From JAJFUV01 sp964384215 (GTDB lineage Bacteria; Acidobacteriota; Terriglobia; Bryobacterales; Bryobacteraceae), in the NCBI GenBank assembly GCA_964384215.1, contig CAYLLB010000006.1:62001-126000 (forward strand): a stretch of DNA of 64,000 bases. The letters are read 5' to 3'. Shown here piece by piece: positions 43,009 through 53,156 of this stretch (within the stretch, counting starts at the first letter, position 1; the number at the start of each line of letters is the position of its first letter). The notes beneath the pieces were generated by a model, which worked only from the letters and a program-made list of their open reading frames with translations, had not been told where the DNA came from and did no database searches. A program made the translations under genes and the position numbers.

Positions 43009-44171
43009 ACGATTAGGCTTAGAAAGCTCTCTCCTTTTTCAATTTGAACCCGGAAATTCGCAGCCACGGTCTGACCCATGTCGGCCAGGGTGCTTCGTGT
43101 GCCGAGGTTCACGCCGCGCCGCGCGGCCCTGCCATAAACGAGCAGCGGCACGTATTCGCGGCTATGGTCGGTAGACGGCGTGGTGGGATCGCAACCGTGA
43201 TCCGCGGTGAGGATCAGCAGGTCGTCCGGCGCGAGCCGGTCCAGCAACGCCGGAAGCCACCGGTCGACCGCCTCCAGGGCCTTGGCGTACCCTTCGGCGT
43301 CGTTTCGGTGGCCGTACAGCATGTCGAAATCGACGAAGTTGGCAAAGATCAGTCCGCCCGCACAACTCGCGGCAGCGTCCAGAACCTTCGCCATCCCTTC
43401 GGCATTCGACTTGGTTTTCTCGACGCGGCTGATGCCGCGGCCGAGGTAAATGTCGTAAATCTTCCCGATACTCACCACCGGCACACGGGCCCCGGCCAGC
43501 TTGTCGAGCAACATGCCGGCGGGCGGCGGGACGGCGTAGTCATGCCGGTTCGCTGTGCGCGTGAAAGCGCCGGGAGCGCCTACAAACGGCCGCGCGATGA
43601 CGCGGCCCACTTCGTGCGGCCCACGCAGGATCCCGCGCGCGACCTCGCACATGCGGTATAACTCCGGCACCGGGATCACTTCTTCGTGCGCAGCGATCTG
43701 GAACACGCTGTCGGCGGACGTGTAAATAATCGGGTAGCCCGTGCGCATATGCTCTACGCCGAGTTCCCGGATAATCTCGGTCCCGGACGCGGGAATGTTG
43801 CCCAGGGTCTTGCGCCCGATCTGCCGCTCGAACTCATCCATCACTTCGGGCGGAAACCCGTGCGGGTAAAGGGGAAACGGCTTCGCAAGATGAATGCCCA
43901 CCATCTCCCAATGGCCGGTGGTGGTGTCCTTGCCGGGAGACGCCGCGGCGCAGCGCCCATAGCAGCCGAGCGGCGCCGGATCGGGTGCCAGTCCCTCAAA
44001 AGGCCGGATATTGGCCAGGCCAAGCCGGCAAAGATTCGGCAAATCGAGCGGGCGCAGACGTGCGAGGTTGCCCAGCGTATCGCTGCCCACGTCTCCGTAA
44101 CCGGCTGCGTCGGACATCTCACCGATGCCAACGCTGTCCAGTACGATCCAGATGATTCTGCGGAATGCCAC
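43005..44171 (-). CDS. deoB: Phosphopentomutase
   Basis: 388 residues. It converts (deoxy)ribose 1-phosphate and 5-phosphate, linking nucleoside breakdown to central metabolism. The alkaline-phosphatase-superfamily metal site is visible: WIVLDSVGIGEMSDAAGYGD at the start, DFDMLYGHRND, and LTADHGCDPTTPSTDHSRE near the end. The Thr in the family cap region DTTTGHWEMVG (read as KDTTTGHWE) carries the activating phosphate. It is co-translated with tpiA and divergent from the GH106-like gene. Confidence 0.95.
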   Translation of the reverse strand: MAFRRIIWIVLDSVGIGEMSDAAGYGDVGSDTLGNLARLRPLDLPNLCRLGLANIRPFEGLAPDPAPLGCYGRCAAASPGKDTTTGHWEMVGIHLAKPFPLYPHGFPPEVMDEFERQIGRKTLGNIPASGTEIIRELGVEHMRTGYPIIYTSADSVFQIAAHEEVIPVPELYRMCEVARGILRGPHEVGRVIARPFVGAPGAFTRTANRHDYAVPPPAGMLLDKLAGARVPVVSIGKIYDIYLGRGISRVEKTKSNAEGMAKVLDAAASCAGGLIFANFVDFDMLYGHRNDAEGYAKALEAVDRWLPALLDRLAPDDLLILTADHGCDPTTPSTDHSREYVPLLVYGRAARRGVNLGTRSTLADMGQTVAANFRVQIEKGESFLSLIV

Positions 44172-44209
44172 TTATCTTTAGGATACCCTTGAAAGGAGCG
44201 TACATCGAG

Positions 44210-47110
44210 ATGCCGTTCTTCTATCTTTTCGTCCTTGCCGCCTTTTCCGTGCAGGCGGTCAGTCTGGATCAGTTGCGCCGCGATTTCGCCAACCCACCCG
44301 TGGACGCCCGCCCCCACACGCGCTGGTGGTGGATGGGCAACTCGCTTCGCAACCAAGACATCGATTTTCAGCTGGACCAGATGCAGAAGGCGGGCATCGG
44401 AGGCGTCGAACAGATCTCGATGGAAGCAGTGTACGAGCGCGGTAACGTCGAGTTCCTCTCCGGCGAGTACTTCGCGCGGCTCAAACACGCCATCGCCGTG
44501 GCCAAGCGGCACGGCATGGAGTTCTCGCTAAACTTCGGGGGGCCCGGTTGGATCTGGGGCGGCGACTGGGTGCCGAAGGCCGACCGCAATAAGAACATGG
44601 TGGCCAGCATGGTAGAACTGCAGGGCCCGCGTGTGTTCCGTGGCGAGTTGCCTCTCGATGTGGTGCAGAATCCGCGCAACCTTACCCAAAGCCTCGATCG
44701 GATCCGGCCCGAAGACCGTGTGCTCGCCGTAGTGGCCGGACAGACCGAGGATCTGCGACTACGCGAAGCGACGCTCGTCGACCTGACTCCGCGCGTACGG
44801 GGCCGCCGCCTCGAGTGGCAGGTGCCGGCCGGCCGCTGGCGGCTCATGGCGTTCTGGCAGGTGTTGAACGGGGGCGGATCGGTGGACCACTTGAGCAAGG
44901 GCGCGATGGAGCGCTACTGCGATTACATCGGGCGGAAGTTCGAGGCGGCCCTCGGCGACGAACTCGGCAAGACCGTCGAGAGTGTTTTCATGGACAGCTT
45001 CGAGGTGCCGGTGTTCCGCAACGGCTTGTACTGGAGCGAGGGCTTCCTCGAAACATTCCGCAAACACAAGGGCTACGATCTTACACGCTACCTGCCCGCT
45101 CTGTGGTGGGACGTCGACGAGTTGTCGCCCAAGATCCGCTATGACGTGAACGAGTTCCTGCACGAGATGGGGATCGAAGCGTTCTTCAAGACCTTCATCG
45201 GATGGGCGGATCGCCACGGCGTGAAGGCGCGCATACAGCCGTATGGCTTCGTCACTGACATTCTGCAAGGTGCCGGCATGGCGCACATCCCCGAAATGGA
45301 GATCACGCCGGGCGAAAAGGACGCCGTGCCCTGGTTCGACACGCGCGTCGGCCCGCGCGCATACACGGCGAGCGGCGCGCATCTTTACGGGCGCAACATC
45401 GTGAGCGTCGAAGCTTACACTTATCTGCACTGGCAGCAGGCGCGCGACACCATGGAGGAGTTGAAGATCGCCTCAGACGGCTTCCTGCGAGCTGGAGCCA
45501 ACAAGTTCTACAATCACGGCTACACAGGCACGCCCGAGCGCGAGTTTGCCCCGTCGCGCCGGTTCGGCGCGGAGATGCTGATCAGCCACGTCAACGTCTG
45601 GTGGCCTTACTACCGGCGCTTGAGCGATTACGTGGCGCGCGCTTCGGTCATGATGCGATACGGCCGGCCCGTCGCGGACATCGCCGTCTACTCGCCGCTG
45701 GCGAACCAGTGGACCCTCGATGTGCTGAACGCCAGACGCTGGACGCGTGATTTCGATTGGAGCGACGTGGGCAAGTTGATCTGGTCCAACGGCTACGATT
45801 TCGATCTCATCAACGATGACGTGCTCCAGCGCCACTCCCGCTTCGACGGAGGCGCGATCCGTGTGCGCGATCTCAGCTACCGCGTCCTCGTGTTGCCGAA
45901 CATACACGCCATGCCCCTGGATAGCTTGCGCCGCGTCGAGGAGTACGTGAAAAGCGGCGGCGTGGTGGTTGCGCTCGAGCAAACGCCGCAAGCCTCTACA
46001 GGGCTCGCGGACCATGCGAACAAGGACGCGCAGGTCCGTGCCATCTCGGACGCCCTGTTCCGCGGCAAGCGCTATGGTGCCGGCTACGCCTACTTCCTTC
46101 AGAAAGTGATGGAACGCCGCGACATGCTGGACTGGAAGTCGAGCGTCTTCGATCCTTTTGTCAACACCCTGCGCGAGCACGTCGCGCCGGATCTCTCGAT
46201 CGACTTCGTCCGAGAGGCCCTGCGCGAGAACAACAGCCTCATGTTCGCACACCGCACTGCGCCGGACGCCGACATTTATTTCGTCGCCAACTTTCAGGAC
46301 CGCCCCGTCGCGACGCGCGTGGCTTTTCGCGTCGCGGGCAAGGCGCCGCACATCTGGGACGCCATGAACGGCGAGGTGCGTGCGCTAGAGGAGTACGACA
46401 CGGCAGGTGACCGCACCACGATGCCGCTTCGCTTGGCGCCTTTCGGATCGGCCATCGTCGTCTTCAACAGCTCACCGGACGCCAGCCACGTCCGCCACAG
46501 CGACTTCCGGGATGTGCTCTCCCCGGATGAAGCGCTTGCCGGCCGAAACGGGAATCACGTCTGCGATGGGCGCGTGATCCGGGTGGAAGGTATCCCAGCC
46601 CCGTACATCATCGCGGGCGAGTGGCGTCTCACGCTCGGCGACTTGAGGAAACAGGTGCGAGACCTGGAGTCCTGGACCGACGACCCCGCCACAAGGCACT
46701 TCAGCGGCACGGGGATCTACGAGATCTCGTTCGATTTGCCGGCGTCCTACATCGCCCCGGATCTGCGGTTGGAGCTGAGCCTGGGCGATCTGGGCAATAT
46801 CGCTGAAATCGAATTGAACGGCATGCCGGCCGGCGTGGTGTGGATGCGCGGGCAAACGCCGGACGTCACCGGCCAGCTGCGGCCCGGCGAGAACCACATG
46901 CGTGTGAAAGTCACGAACACACTGATTAACCGCGCCTCGGCCTGGAAGACCGCGCCGCCCCTGCCGCCGGATCTGGCCGCCGTTTACGGCCGGGGCCTGC
47001 ACGACGGTGCCAGCGGCATGCGCGACCTGTACAACTTTTCGCCGCTGCCCCGCTCCGGCCTGCTGGGCCCGGTCACCATCACGCCGCTTAAGAAGGTGCG
47101 GCTGCGATAG
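44210..47110 (+). CDS. Secreted GH106-like alpha-L-rhamnosidase
   Basis: 966 residues from ATG 44210, chosen because AAAGGAG (44192-44198) precedes it and a signal peptide (MPFFYLFVLAAFSVQAVS) starts there; the frame is open from an ATG at 44165. The N-terminal region matches the GH106 pattern: FANPPVDARPHTRWWWMGN, then MQKAGIGGVEQISME and FSLNFGGPGWIWGGDW. A barrel and C-terminal jelly-roll with GTGIYEISFDLP and IELNGMPAGVVW follow. The enzyme would release rhamnose from pectin side chains or plant glycosides. It is a single gene without close partners. Confidence 0.75.
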   Translation: MPFFYLFVLAAFSVQAVSLDQLRRDFANPPVDARPHTRWWWMGNSLRNQDIDFQLDQMQKAGIGGVEQISMEAVYERGNVEFLSGEYFARLKHAIAVAKRHGMEFSLNFGGPGWIWGGDWVPKADRNKNMVASMVELQGPRVFRGELPLDVVQNPRNLTQSLDRIRPEDRVLAVVAGQTEDLRLREATLVDLTPRVRGRRLEWQVPAGRWRLMAFWQVLNGGGSVDHLSKGAMERYCDYIGRKFEAALGDELGKTVESVFMDSFEVPVFRNGLYWSEGFLETFRKHKGYDLTRYLPALWWDVDELSPKIRYDVNEFLHEMGIEAFFKTFIGWADRHGVKARIQPYGFVTDILQGAGMAHIPEMEITPGEKDAVPWFDTRVGPRAYTASGAHLYGRNIVSVEAYTYLHWQQARDTMEELKIASDGFLRAGANKFYNHGYTGTPEREFAPSRRFGAEMLISHVNVWWPYYRRLSDYVARASVMMRYGRPVADIAVYSPLANQWTLDVLNARRWTRDFDWSDVGKLIWSNGYDFDLINDDVLQRHSRFDGGAIRVRDLSYRVLVLPNIHAMPLDSLRRVEEYVKSGGVVVALEQTPQASTGLADHANKDAQVRAISDALFRGKRYGAGYAYFLQKVMERRDMLDWKSSVFDPFVNTLREHVAPDLSIDFVREALRENNSLMFAHRTAPDADIYFVANFQDRPVATRVAFRVAGKAPHIWDAMNGEVRALEEYDTAGDRTTMPLRLAPFGSAIVVFNSSPDASHVRHSDFRDVLSPDEALAGRNGNHVCDGRVIRVEGIPAPYIIAGEWRLTLGDLRKQVRDLESWTDDPATRHFSGTGIYEISFDLPASYIAPDLRLELSLGDLGNIAEIELNGMPAGVVWMRGQTPDVTGQLRPGENHMRVKVTNTLINRASAWKTAPPLPPDLAAVYGRGLHDGASGMRDLYNFSPLPRSGLLGPVTITPLKKVRLR

Positions 47111-47127
47111 GAGAAGCGCCTTGGCGG

Positions 47128-50100
47128 CTATCCTTCACGTCCCTTCGTCCGCGGTTTCCGTCCGAGCAGGCACACCGCAGGCAGAACCAGCAGGGTCAGC
47201 ACCGTAGAGGTCACGATGCCGCCGATGATTACGGTAGCCAGGGGCCTCTGCACCTCGGCTCCCGGGCTAGTGGAAAGCGCCATGGGCAGGAACCCGAGGC
47301 TCGCCACCGCGGCGGTCATCAGCACCGGTCGCAGGCGTGACAGCGCGCCCTCGCGCACGGCGTCCGGCCATGCCAACCCCTGCCTGTGTTTCTGATCGAT
47401 GAAGGCCATCATCACGACACCGTTCAACACTGCCACGCCTGACACGGCAATAAAGCCCACACCTGCGCTCATCGAGAATGTCATGCCGCGCACCAGCAGC
47501 GCCAGTACCCCGCCGGTAACCGCGAAGGGGATTCCCGTAAACACCAGCGCCGCCTGCTTCACTGAATGGAACGTCACGAACAGAAGCAGGAAGATCAACA
47601 GGAACGTCGCAGGCACGATGACCATCAAACGCGCCCGGCCCGCGTCGAGGTGCTCCCACATGCCGCCCCATTCCATCAGGTAGCCCGGTTTGAGCTTGAC
47701 GGCCAATTCCACGCGCTTGCGGGCTTCGGCAACGAAGCTGCCAACGTCCCGACCACGCACATTCACCTCCACTGAAATGCGCCGCTGGCCGTTTTCGCGG
47801 CTTACCTCCACCGGGCCTTCTTCCGAACGAATATCGGCCAACTGACCCAGCGGTATGTTTTGCCCGGCCGGTGTGTGGACCAACAGGTTCGCGAAATCCC
47901 CGGCCGTCCGGCACGATTCCGGATCCAGCCTGACGACCAATCCGAAGCGGCTGAAGCCTTCCAGCACCCGCCCGGCCTCCTGACCCGCAATCGCGGTCTG
48001 AATCAACTCCTGCACATCTGAAACATTCACGCCGTAACGCGCGATGGCTTCGCGATTGGCCTTGATGCTTAGAACCGGTTGCCCGCTCAACTGCTGTACT
48101 TTCACGTCGGCGGCGCCGCGCACGCCAGCCACGATTCGGCCTGCCCGCTCGGCCTGCATGCGTAATTCGTTGAGATCCTCGCCGAAAATCTTTACCACGA
48201 CGTCGGAGCGCGAACCGGTGCCCTCGGTCAACTCCATCATGCGGAACTCGATCGGCTGCGAAAACGTGTAAGCCATGGTGGGCAACCCGCGGAGCTTGTC
48301 CTCCATCTTCTCGATCAGTTCTTCCCGCGAGCGCGCCGTTCGCCATTGTTCGTGCGGCTTTAACATGACGTAAGTGTCGCTGGCGCTGACCCCCATCGGG
48401 TCGGTAGCGATTTCCGGACGCCCAATCCGGGTCACGGTGGTCGAGACTTCCGGGAACTCCTGGATGGCCTGCTCGAGCGAATTCGTCATCCGGATGGCCT
48501 CCGCGAGTGACACCCCGGGCAGACGCAGCGCACTGATGGCGAGGGCGCCCTCCTCCAACTTGGGCAGGAACTCGGAGCCCAGCAGCGGGATCAGGGCCGC
48601 GCAAGCCAGGACGAACAGCGCCGACGTAAGGGCCACGATTCTCCGGCACTTCAACGTGTAATCAAGAAACGGCGCATACGTGCGCCTCACCACACGCGCA
48701 AGCGGGCTGTTAACGCCCTCCGCCGGACCGATCCTCTGCGCATCGTTTGCCTTCGGCTTACCCTCTTTCAGGAAGAGCGCGCACAGCGCGGGGATCAGGG
48801 TCAGGCTGAGGACCAGCGCACCCGCCAGCGCCAGGATCACGGTCAGTCCCATGGGACGGAACATTTTGCCTTCCATCCCCACCAGGCTGATCACGGGCAG
48901 GTAAGCTGCGATGATCAGGATCTCGCCGAACTGGCTTGGCCGCCGCACTTCGACGCTCGCCGCCAGGATGGCCGCCCGCCGTTCCTCTCCCGTTAGCACT
49001 CGCCCCAGGCGGCCGCGCACCTCCGCCAGCCGGCGCACGCAATTCTCGACAATGATGACCGCCGCATCCACGATCAAACCGAAGTCGATGGCGCCCAGGC
49101 TCATCAGGTTCGCCGAGATGCCGAAGTAGCGCATGCCGATGATGGCTACCAGCATGGAGAGCGGGATCGCGCTCGACACGATCAGCCCGGCGCGAATCTG
49201 CAGCAGCGATAGGAACAGCACGGCGATCACGATCAACCCGCCTTCCAACAGATTCGTGGTGGCCGTGCGGATTGTACGGTCCACTAGGTCGCGGCGGTCG
49301 TAATACACGTCGGCGTGAACACCGGGCGGCAGCCCCTTGTTGAGAGCGTTGAGCCGCTCCACCACGCGCTCGGAAACCTGGCGGCTGTTTTCGCCCTTGA
49401 GCATCATGACCACGCCCAGCACGGTTTCACCTTTGCCATCACGCGTCGCCGCGCCCTGGCGGATTTGGGAACCCAGAAGGACCTGCGCCACGGATTTCAC
49501 GTACACGGGGGTCCCCCCGCTCGCCGCGACGACGATGTTCTCGATGTCGCGGAGCGATTCGATCAGACCGACGCCGCGGATCAACTGCTGCTCGCCGGCC
49601 TTCTCCAGATACGCACCGCCCACGTTGAGGTTGTTGTTCTTGAGAGCGGCGGTCACCTGCGAAAGCGACAGCCCGTAGCTCACGAGCTTGACCGGATCCA
49701 CCTGTACGACGTACTGCTTTTCAAGTCCGCCGTAACTGTTCACCTCCACCACGCCCGGCACAGTGCGCAGGCCCGGTTTCACGAACCAGTCCAGCAACGT
49801 GCGCAGTCCCATTTGCGAATAGTTTCGCGGACCCCCCTCATCTGCGCGCAAGGTGAACTGGACGATCTCTCCGATGCCCGTGCTGATCGGCGCCAGTTCG
49901 GGCGTCACGCCTTCGGGCAATTGCGGCTGGGCTTCGAGCAGGCGTTCCAGCGTCAACTGCCTGGCGCGCAGGATGTCCACGTCGTCGTCGAAAGTGACGG
50001 TGACCTGGGAAAGGCCGAACTGCGAAACCGAGCGCACGTCCTGCTTTCGCGGCAGATTCGACATGGCCACCTCCACCGGGAAGGTGACGTACTGCTCCAT

Positions 50101-50280
50101 TTCGAGCGGCGTGAAGGAGGGCACTTTCGTATTGATTTGAACCTGGTTGGTGGTGACGTCGGGAACGGCGTCGATGGGCAGGTCGAGAGCCGCCCAAACA
50201 CCCACAGCCACAAGGATGAGAGCAAGGGCAACCACCACGTGGCGCTGGTGGATGCTCCAAGCCAATACACGGTCAATCAT
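47128..50280 (-). CDS. CzcA-like heavy-metal RND efflux pump
   Basis: 1050 residues with the 12-helix RND layout and two large periplasmic loops. The TM4 motif GAIDFGLIVDAAVIIVEN carries the Asp-Asp-Glu pattern of HME1 pumps, which export Co, Zn, Cd or Ni, rather than the GAMVDAA pattern of Cu/Ag CusA. It draws proton energy and hands metal ions from periplasm or cytoplasm to an outer-membrane duct. Its start overlaps the adaptor stop by 8 bases; it is the last gene of the efflux operon. Confidence 0.88.
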   Translation of the reverse strand: MIDRVLAWSIHQRHVVVALALILVAVGVWAALDLPIDAVPDVTTNQVQINTKVPSFTPLEMEQYVTFPVEVAMSNLPRKQDVRSVSQFGLSQVTVTFDDDVDILRARQLTLERLLEAQPQLPEGVTPELAPISTGIGEIVQFTLRADEGGPRNYSQMGLRTLLDWFVKPGLRTVPGVVEVNSYGGLEKQYVVQVDPVKLVSYGLSLSQVTAALKNNNLNVGGAYLEKAGEQQLIRGVGLIESLRDIENIVVAASGGTPVYVKSVAQVLLGSQIRQGAATRDGKGETVLGVVMMLKGENSRQVSERVVERLNALNKGLPPGVHADVYYDRRDLVDRTIRTATTNLLEGGLIVIAVLFLSLLQIRAGLIVSSAIPLSMLVAIIGMRYFGISANLMSLGAIDFGLIVDAAVIIVENCVRRLAEVRGRLGRVLTGEERRAAILAASVEVRRPSQFGEILIIAAYLPVISLVGMEGKMFRPMGLTVILALAGALVLSLTLIPALCALFLKEGKPKANDAQRIGPAEGVNSPLARVVRRTYAPFLDYTLKCRRIVALTSALFVLACAALIPLLGSEFLPKLEEGALAISALRLPGVSLAEAIRMTNSLEQAIQEFPEVSTTVTRIGRPEIATDPMGVSASDTYVMLKPHEQWRTARSREELIEKMEDKLRGLPTMAYTFSQPIEFRMMELTEGTGSRSDVVVKIFGEDLNELRMQAERAGRIVAGVRGAADVKVQQLSGQPVLSIKANREAIARYGVNVSDVQELIQTAIAGQEAGRVLEGFSRFGLVVRLDPESCRTAGDFANLLVHTPAGQNIPLGQLADIRSEEGPVEVSRENGQRRISVEVNVRGRDVGSFVAEARKRVELAVKLKPGYLMEWGGMWEHLDAGRARLMVIVPATFLLIFLLLFVTFHSVKQAALVFTGIPFAVTGGVLALLVRGMTFSMSAGVGFIAVSGVAVLNGVVMMAFIDQKHRQGLAWPDAVREGALSRLRPVLMTAAVASLGFLPMALSTSPGAEVQRPLATVIIGGIVTSTVLTLLVLPAVCLLGRKPRTKGREG

Positions 50281-51490
50281 GGCTGTGCTCCGGCTGCAAT
50301 TCGTGGGCCAGGAACGCGGACTTCAGTTGGAACGCCCCTTCCACCACCACCGGTTCCCCTTCCTGCAGCCCCGCCGTGATCTCCAATCGATCCCCTTCGC
50401 CGAGGGTTTGCACCTCGCGCGCCTCGAAGTGGAGTTCGCCGTGGCGCACGAAAACCACCTGCCGGCGGTTCACGGTCTGCACCGCAGCAGCGGGAACCGT
50501 GAGTGCCGCGTGCAAGTCTTCCGTGGGGATGATCATGGTGGCGAACATTTCCAGGAGCAGCTTGCCGCCCGGATTGTCGACTTCCGAACGTACGCCGGCC
50601 GTCCGCGTCCTCGGGTCCAGCAGATCTTTGATGGCGGCGATCCGGCCCCTGAAAACCTCCTTCGGGTACGCCTCCACAGTGATTTCCACGGCTTGTCCGC
50701 GCCGGATCTTGCCCAGGTCCTTTTCGTACACCTGACCCTCGATGTTGACGCGCGACAGGTCGGCCACGGAAAACAGGACGCTGTTCGAGTCGGCCACGTC
50801 GCCCGGCGCGGCTTCGATCTTGATCACCACGCCGCTGAACGGAGCGCGCACCGTCGCAAGCGGAACATCTCCCGAACCGGCAAAACCGAACCGGCGCATG
50901 CGCACCCGCAGCCCTTCGATGGTGCTCTCCTGTGCGCGGATCAACTCTTCCAGCCCGTGAGCTTCGGCCTGTGCGCCTTCGGCGTCCTTGGCGGGCACCG
51001 CGCCGATCGACACTAGGCTGCGGCTGCGTTCGGCCTGCCGCGTGGCGTTGGCGTGTTGGATCTTCAGACGCTGCAGTTCAGCATTCGCAACATTGATCTG
51101 GCTGGCGACTTCGCCCGCTTCGATATTGTCGAAGTGCGCCAGGACCTGGTTCTTTTCGACGCGGTCTCCCACCTTGACGAGAACGTCCTGCACGCGCCCG
51201 CGCGCCAGGGGGCGCAGATGCGCAATCCGGCTGTCGATCGGCTGCACGCTGCCCGTAACACGCAGCATCACTTTAACCGGCGTAGGCCGGAGCGGTTCTG
51301 CTTTCACGCCCGCACGCCTCTGCGCTTCGGGGCTGAATTCGAATACGTTGGCCGGCTCAATGTGCTTGGCGGGGTGTGCCTCGCCCGTAACGGCGCGCTC
51401 CTGTCCGCCGCCGATCCCGCCCGAGACGCTCACGTGCTTGCCGCAGCCCGCGAGAACGGATAAGCACAATACGAAAATGAGTGCTCTCAT
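50273..51490 (-). CDS. CzcB-like periplasmic adaptor (membrane fusion) lipoprotein
   Basis: 405 residues from ATG 51490. The leader ends LSVLAGC, a lipobox, so the protein is a lipoprotein. Next come a barrel-sandwich half (RGRVQDVLVKVGDRVEKNQVL), a long helical hairpin (about 130-200), the second lipoyl half (ATVRAPFSGVVIKIEAAPGD), a beta-barrel and a membrane-proximal domain (TVPAAAVQTVNRRQVVFV). The C-terminus ends in HSHD. It links the CzcA-like pump with the CzcC-like duct. It overlaps both neighbours. Confidence 0.85.
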   Translation of the reverse strand: MRALIFVLCLSVLAGCGKHVSVSGGIGGGQERAVTGEAHPAKHIEPANVFEFSPEAQRRAGVKAEPLRPTPVKVMLRVTGSVQPIDSRIAHLRPLARGRVQDVLVKVGDRVEKNQVLAHFDNIEAGEVASQINVANAELQRLKIQHANATRQAERSRSLVSIGAVPAKDAEGAQAEAHGLEELIRAQESTIEGLRVRMRRFGFAGSGDVPLATVRAPFSGVVIKIEAAPGDVADSNSVLFSVADLSRVNIEGQVYEKDLGKIRRGQAVEITVEAYPKEVFRGRIAAIKDLLDPRTRTAGVRSEVDNPGGKLLLEMFATMIIPTEDLHAALTVPAAAVQTVNRRQVVFVRHGELHFEAREVQTLGEGDRLEITAGLQEGEPVVVEGAFQLKSAFLAHELQPEHSHD

Positions 51491-52770
51491 GGAAGATCCT
51501 CCCCCACCGCGCGCTCCAGTTCGAAGAAACCGCGCAAAGCATCGGCGCGCACGTCTACGGCCGCCAGTTGCATGTCGAGCAGCCGGCGTTGCTCGTTCAG
51601 CACATCGAGCAAGCGCAGATTGCCCAACTGGTAAGCGCCGCGGATGACCTCGACGTTCTTCTCGGCTTGCTCGATAGCCGCACCGCTCAACGCCCGTAAC
51701 GCGCCGATCGAGTTCCGCCAGCGCCGCCACGCCGAGGCGACCTCGAGCGGAATGCTGCGCTCCAGGTACTCGCGTCGCAGCCGCGCAGCGCGGGCGCGGG
51801 CAGCACTGGCCTCAACGTTCCCACGGTTGCGCCCCTGCCCTGAAAGAGGGATCGAGACTCCCAAGGCGAGGATGTCGTCGCGGTCCTTCAATGGCACGCG
51901 CGCGCCCGCATCATCGAGACCGTAGAAATCAAAGCGGGAATAAATACGGCTGTAACCGGCGGACACGGTAATGTTGGGACGCCCCTCGGCCAGCGTCAAT
52001 TGCGTTTCGGCCCCGGCGCGTTTCTCGATGTAGCGCATCGCTTGCAAATCCGGCCTCGCGCGCAACGCTCGCGCGCTTAGATCCTCTTCATGGAACCGGT
52101 CGAGCTCCGGCATGGCGAACCAGGCGAGCGTCCCGAGATCCGCCTCCGCAACGCCCGCCAACCGCGCCAAGTCTATTCGTGCGGCGCCCTGCCGGCCCAG
52201 GGTGGAAGCCCGCAACGCCTCCACCCGGCTTATCTCGACCGCAATCAGGCTCGCGTCGAGCGCGGCCGCGTCGCCCTTTTCGACCCTTGCGCGCGTCAGT
52301 TCGAGCGAGCGCCGGTTGATCTCTATGAGCCGCTCGAGCGCGCGCAGGCGTTCGGATTCGGAAACAAAGTCCGCGTAGCGACTAGAAAGCTCGAAACGAA
52401 GCTGCCGGGTACGCTCGCCGTATTCCGCCTCGGCAAGAGCCAATTGCTGGCGCGCCACTTCCAAACGCCGTGACCGCTTACCAGCCGTCTCCAGCATTTG
52501 CGCCACTCCAACCGAGAACTGATTTTCTCCGGGGCTTCCCAGCGGATTGCCGCTCGCTCCGTTTACTTCTAGCGCCGGAGCCGGGCGCACGCCCGCCTGC
52601 CGCAGCGCGCCTTTGGCTTCCTCGAGCCTTTCGCGCACCGCCAGCAGTTCACGGTTTTCCCGTGCCGCCACCTCCAACAACTCGTTGAGCGTACCTGGGG
52701 GTGCGGCTTCGGCCAGCACCGCTGCGGAAACGCACACCAGCGTCCTCGCCAACAACTTGTACGTATACAC
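51487..52770 (-). CDS. CzcC/TolC-like outer-membrane efflux protein
   Basis: 427 residues with a signal peptide (about 1-22). It shows the two repeated OEP segments of TolC-type ducts: long heptad-rich helices (ENRELLAVRERLEEAKGALRQ in part; VARQQLALAEAEY) separated by strand regions (RPNITVSAGYS). It forms the outer-membrane channel of the tripartite pump. It is read before the adaptor gene and overlaps it by 4 bases; the small His/Cys-rich gene precedes it by 41 bases. Confidence 0.85.
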   Translation of the reverse strand: MYTYKLLARTLVCVSAAVLAEAAPPGTLNELLEVAARENRELLAVRERLEEAKGALRQAGVRPAPALEVNGASGNPLGSPGENQFSVGVAQMLETAGKRSRRLEVARQQLALAEAEYGERTRQLRFELSSRYADFVSESERLRALERLIEINRRSLELTRARVEKGDAAALDASLIAVEISRVEALRASTLGRQGAARIDLARLAGVAEADLGTLAWFAMPELDRFHEEDLSARALRARPDLQAMRYIEKRAGAETQLTLAEGRPNITVSAGYSRIYSRFDFYGLDDAGARVPLKDRDDILALGVSIPLSGQGRNRGNVEASAARARAARLRREYLERSIPLEVASAWRRWRNSIGALRALSGAAIEQAEKNVEVIRGAYQLGNLRLLDVLNEQRRLLDMQLAAVDVRADALRGFFELERAVGEDLP

Positions 52771-52811
52771 GAATGCCTCCGTCGTTCTGATCTCCAGCTA
52801 TTTCCGCGGGA

Positions 52812-53108
52812 TCAGACTTTGGGAGGGTGGTACACGGCAGCGGGCGTTCGCATGGCCGGCTCCAACTCGGTGAGGGCCACAGTCTCTAAGAAGTTCGCCG
52901 GCTTAGGCACCGCAACGGCGGCGGCGACGACGTAGTGCGTGCAGCAGCAAATGCAGTGATCGTGCGATTGATGAAGCCGCATGTCGTTGCCTGGCATGCG
53001 AAAACTCTCGAAATGATCATGCGAAATGAACTCGCAGGCAATCACGTCCCCGCTCATGACCAGCAGCAGAAGAAGCGCTACCAATCGGTATGCGGTCCTG
53101 CGGTTCAT
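52812..53108 (-). CDS. Small exported His/Cys-rich protein heading the efflux operon
   Basis: 98 residues from ATG 53108; in-frame ATGs at 53114 and 53126 are possible and no SD decides between them. A hydrophobic leader (YRLVALLLLLVMSGDVIAC) is followed by a short His-rich part (FISHDHF) and the cluster HQSHDHCICCCTHY, with four Cys and several His able to bind metal ions. It sits at the head of a czcCBA-like operon, where C. metallidurans has CzcI and some other bacteria have short Cys-rich proteins of unknown role. A metal sensor or chaperone in the periplasm is inferred. Confidence 0.6.
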   Translation of the reverse strand: MNRRTAYRLVALLLLLVMSGDVIACEFISHDHFESFRMPGNDMRLHQSHDHCICCCTHYVVAAAVAVPKPANFLETVALTELEPAMRTPAAVYHPPKV

Positions 53109-53156
53109 CTCCATTGAAGGTAACATACCGCTTCGCGTGCATGGTTTGAGCTCAGA

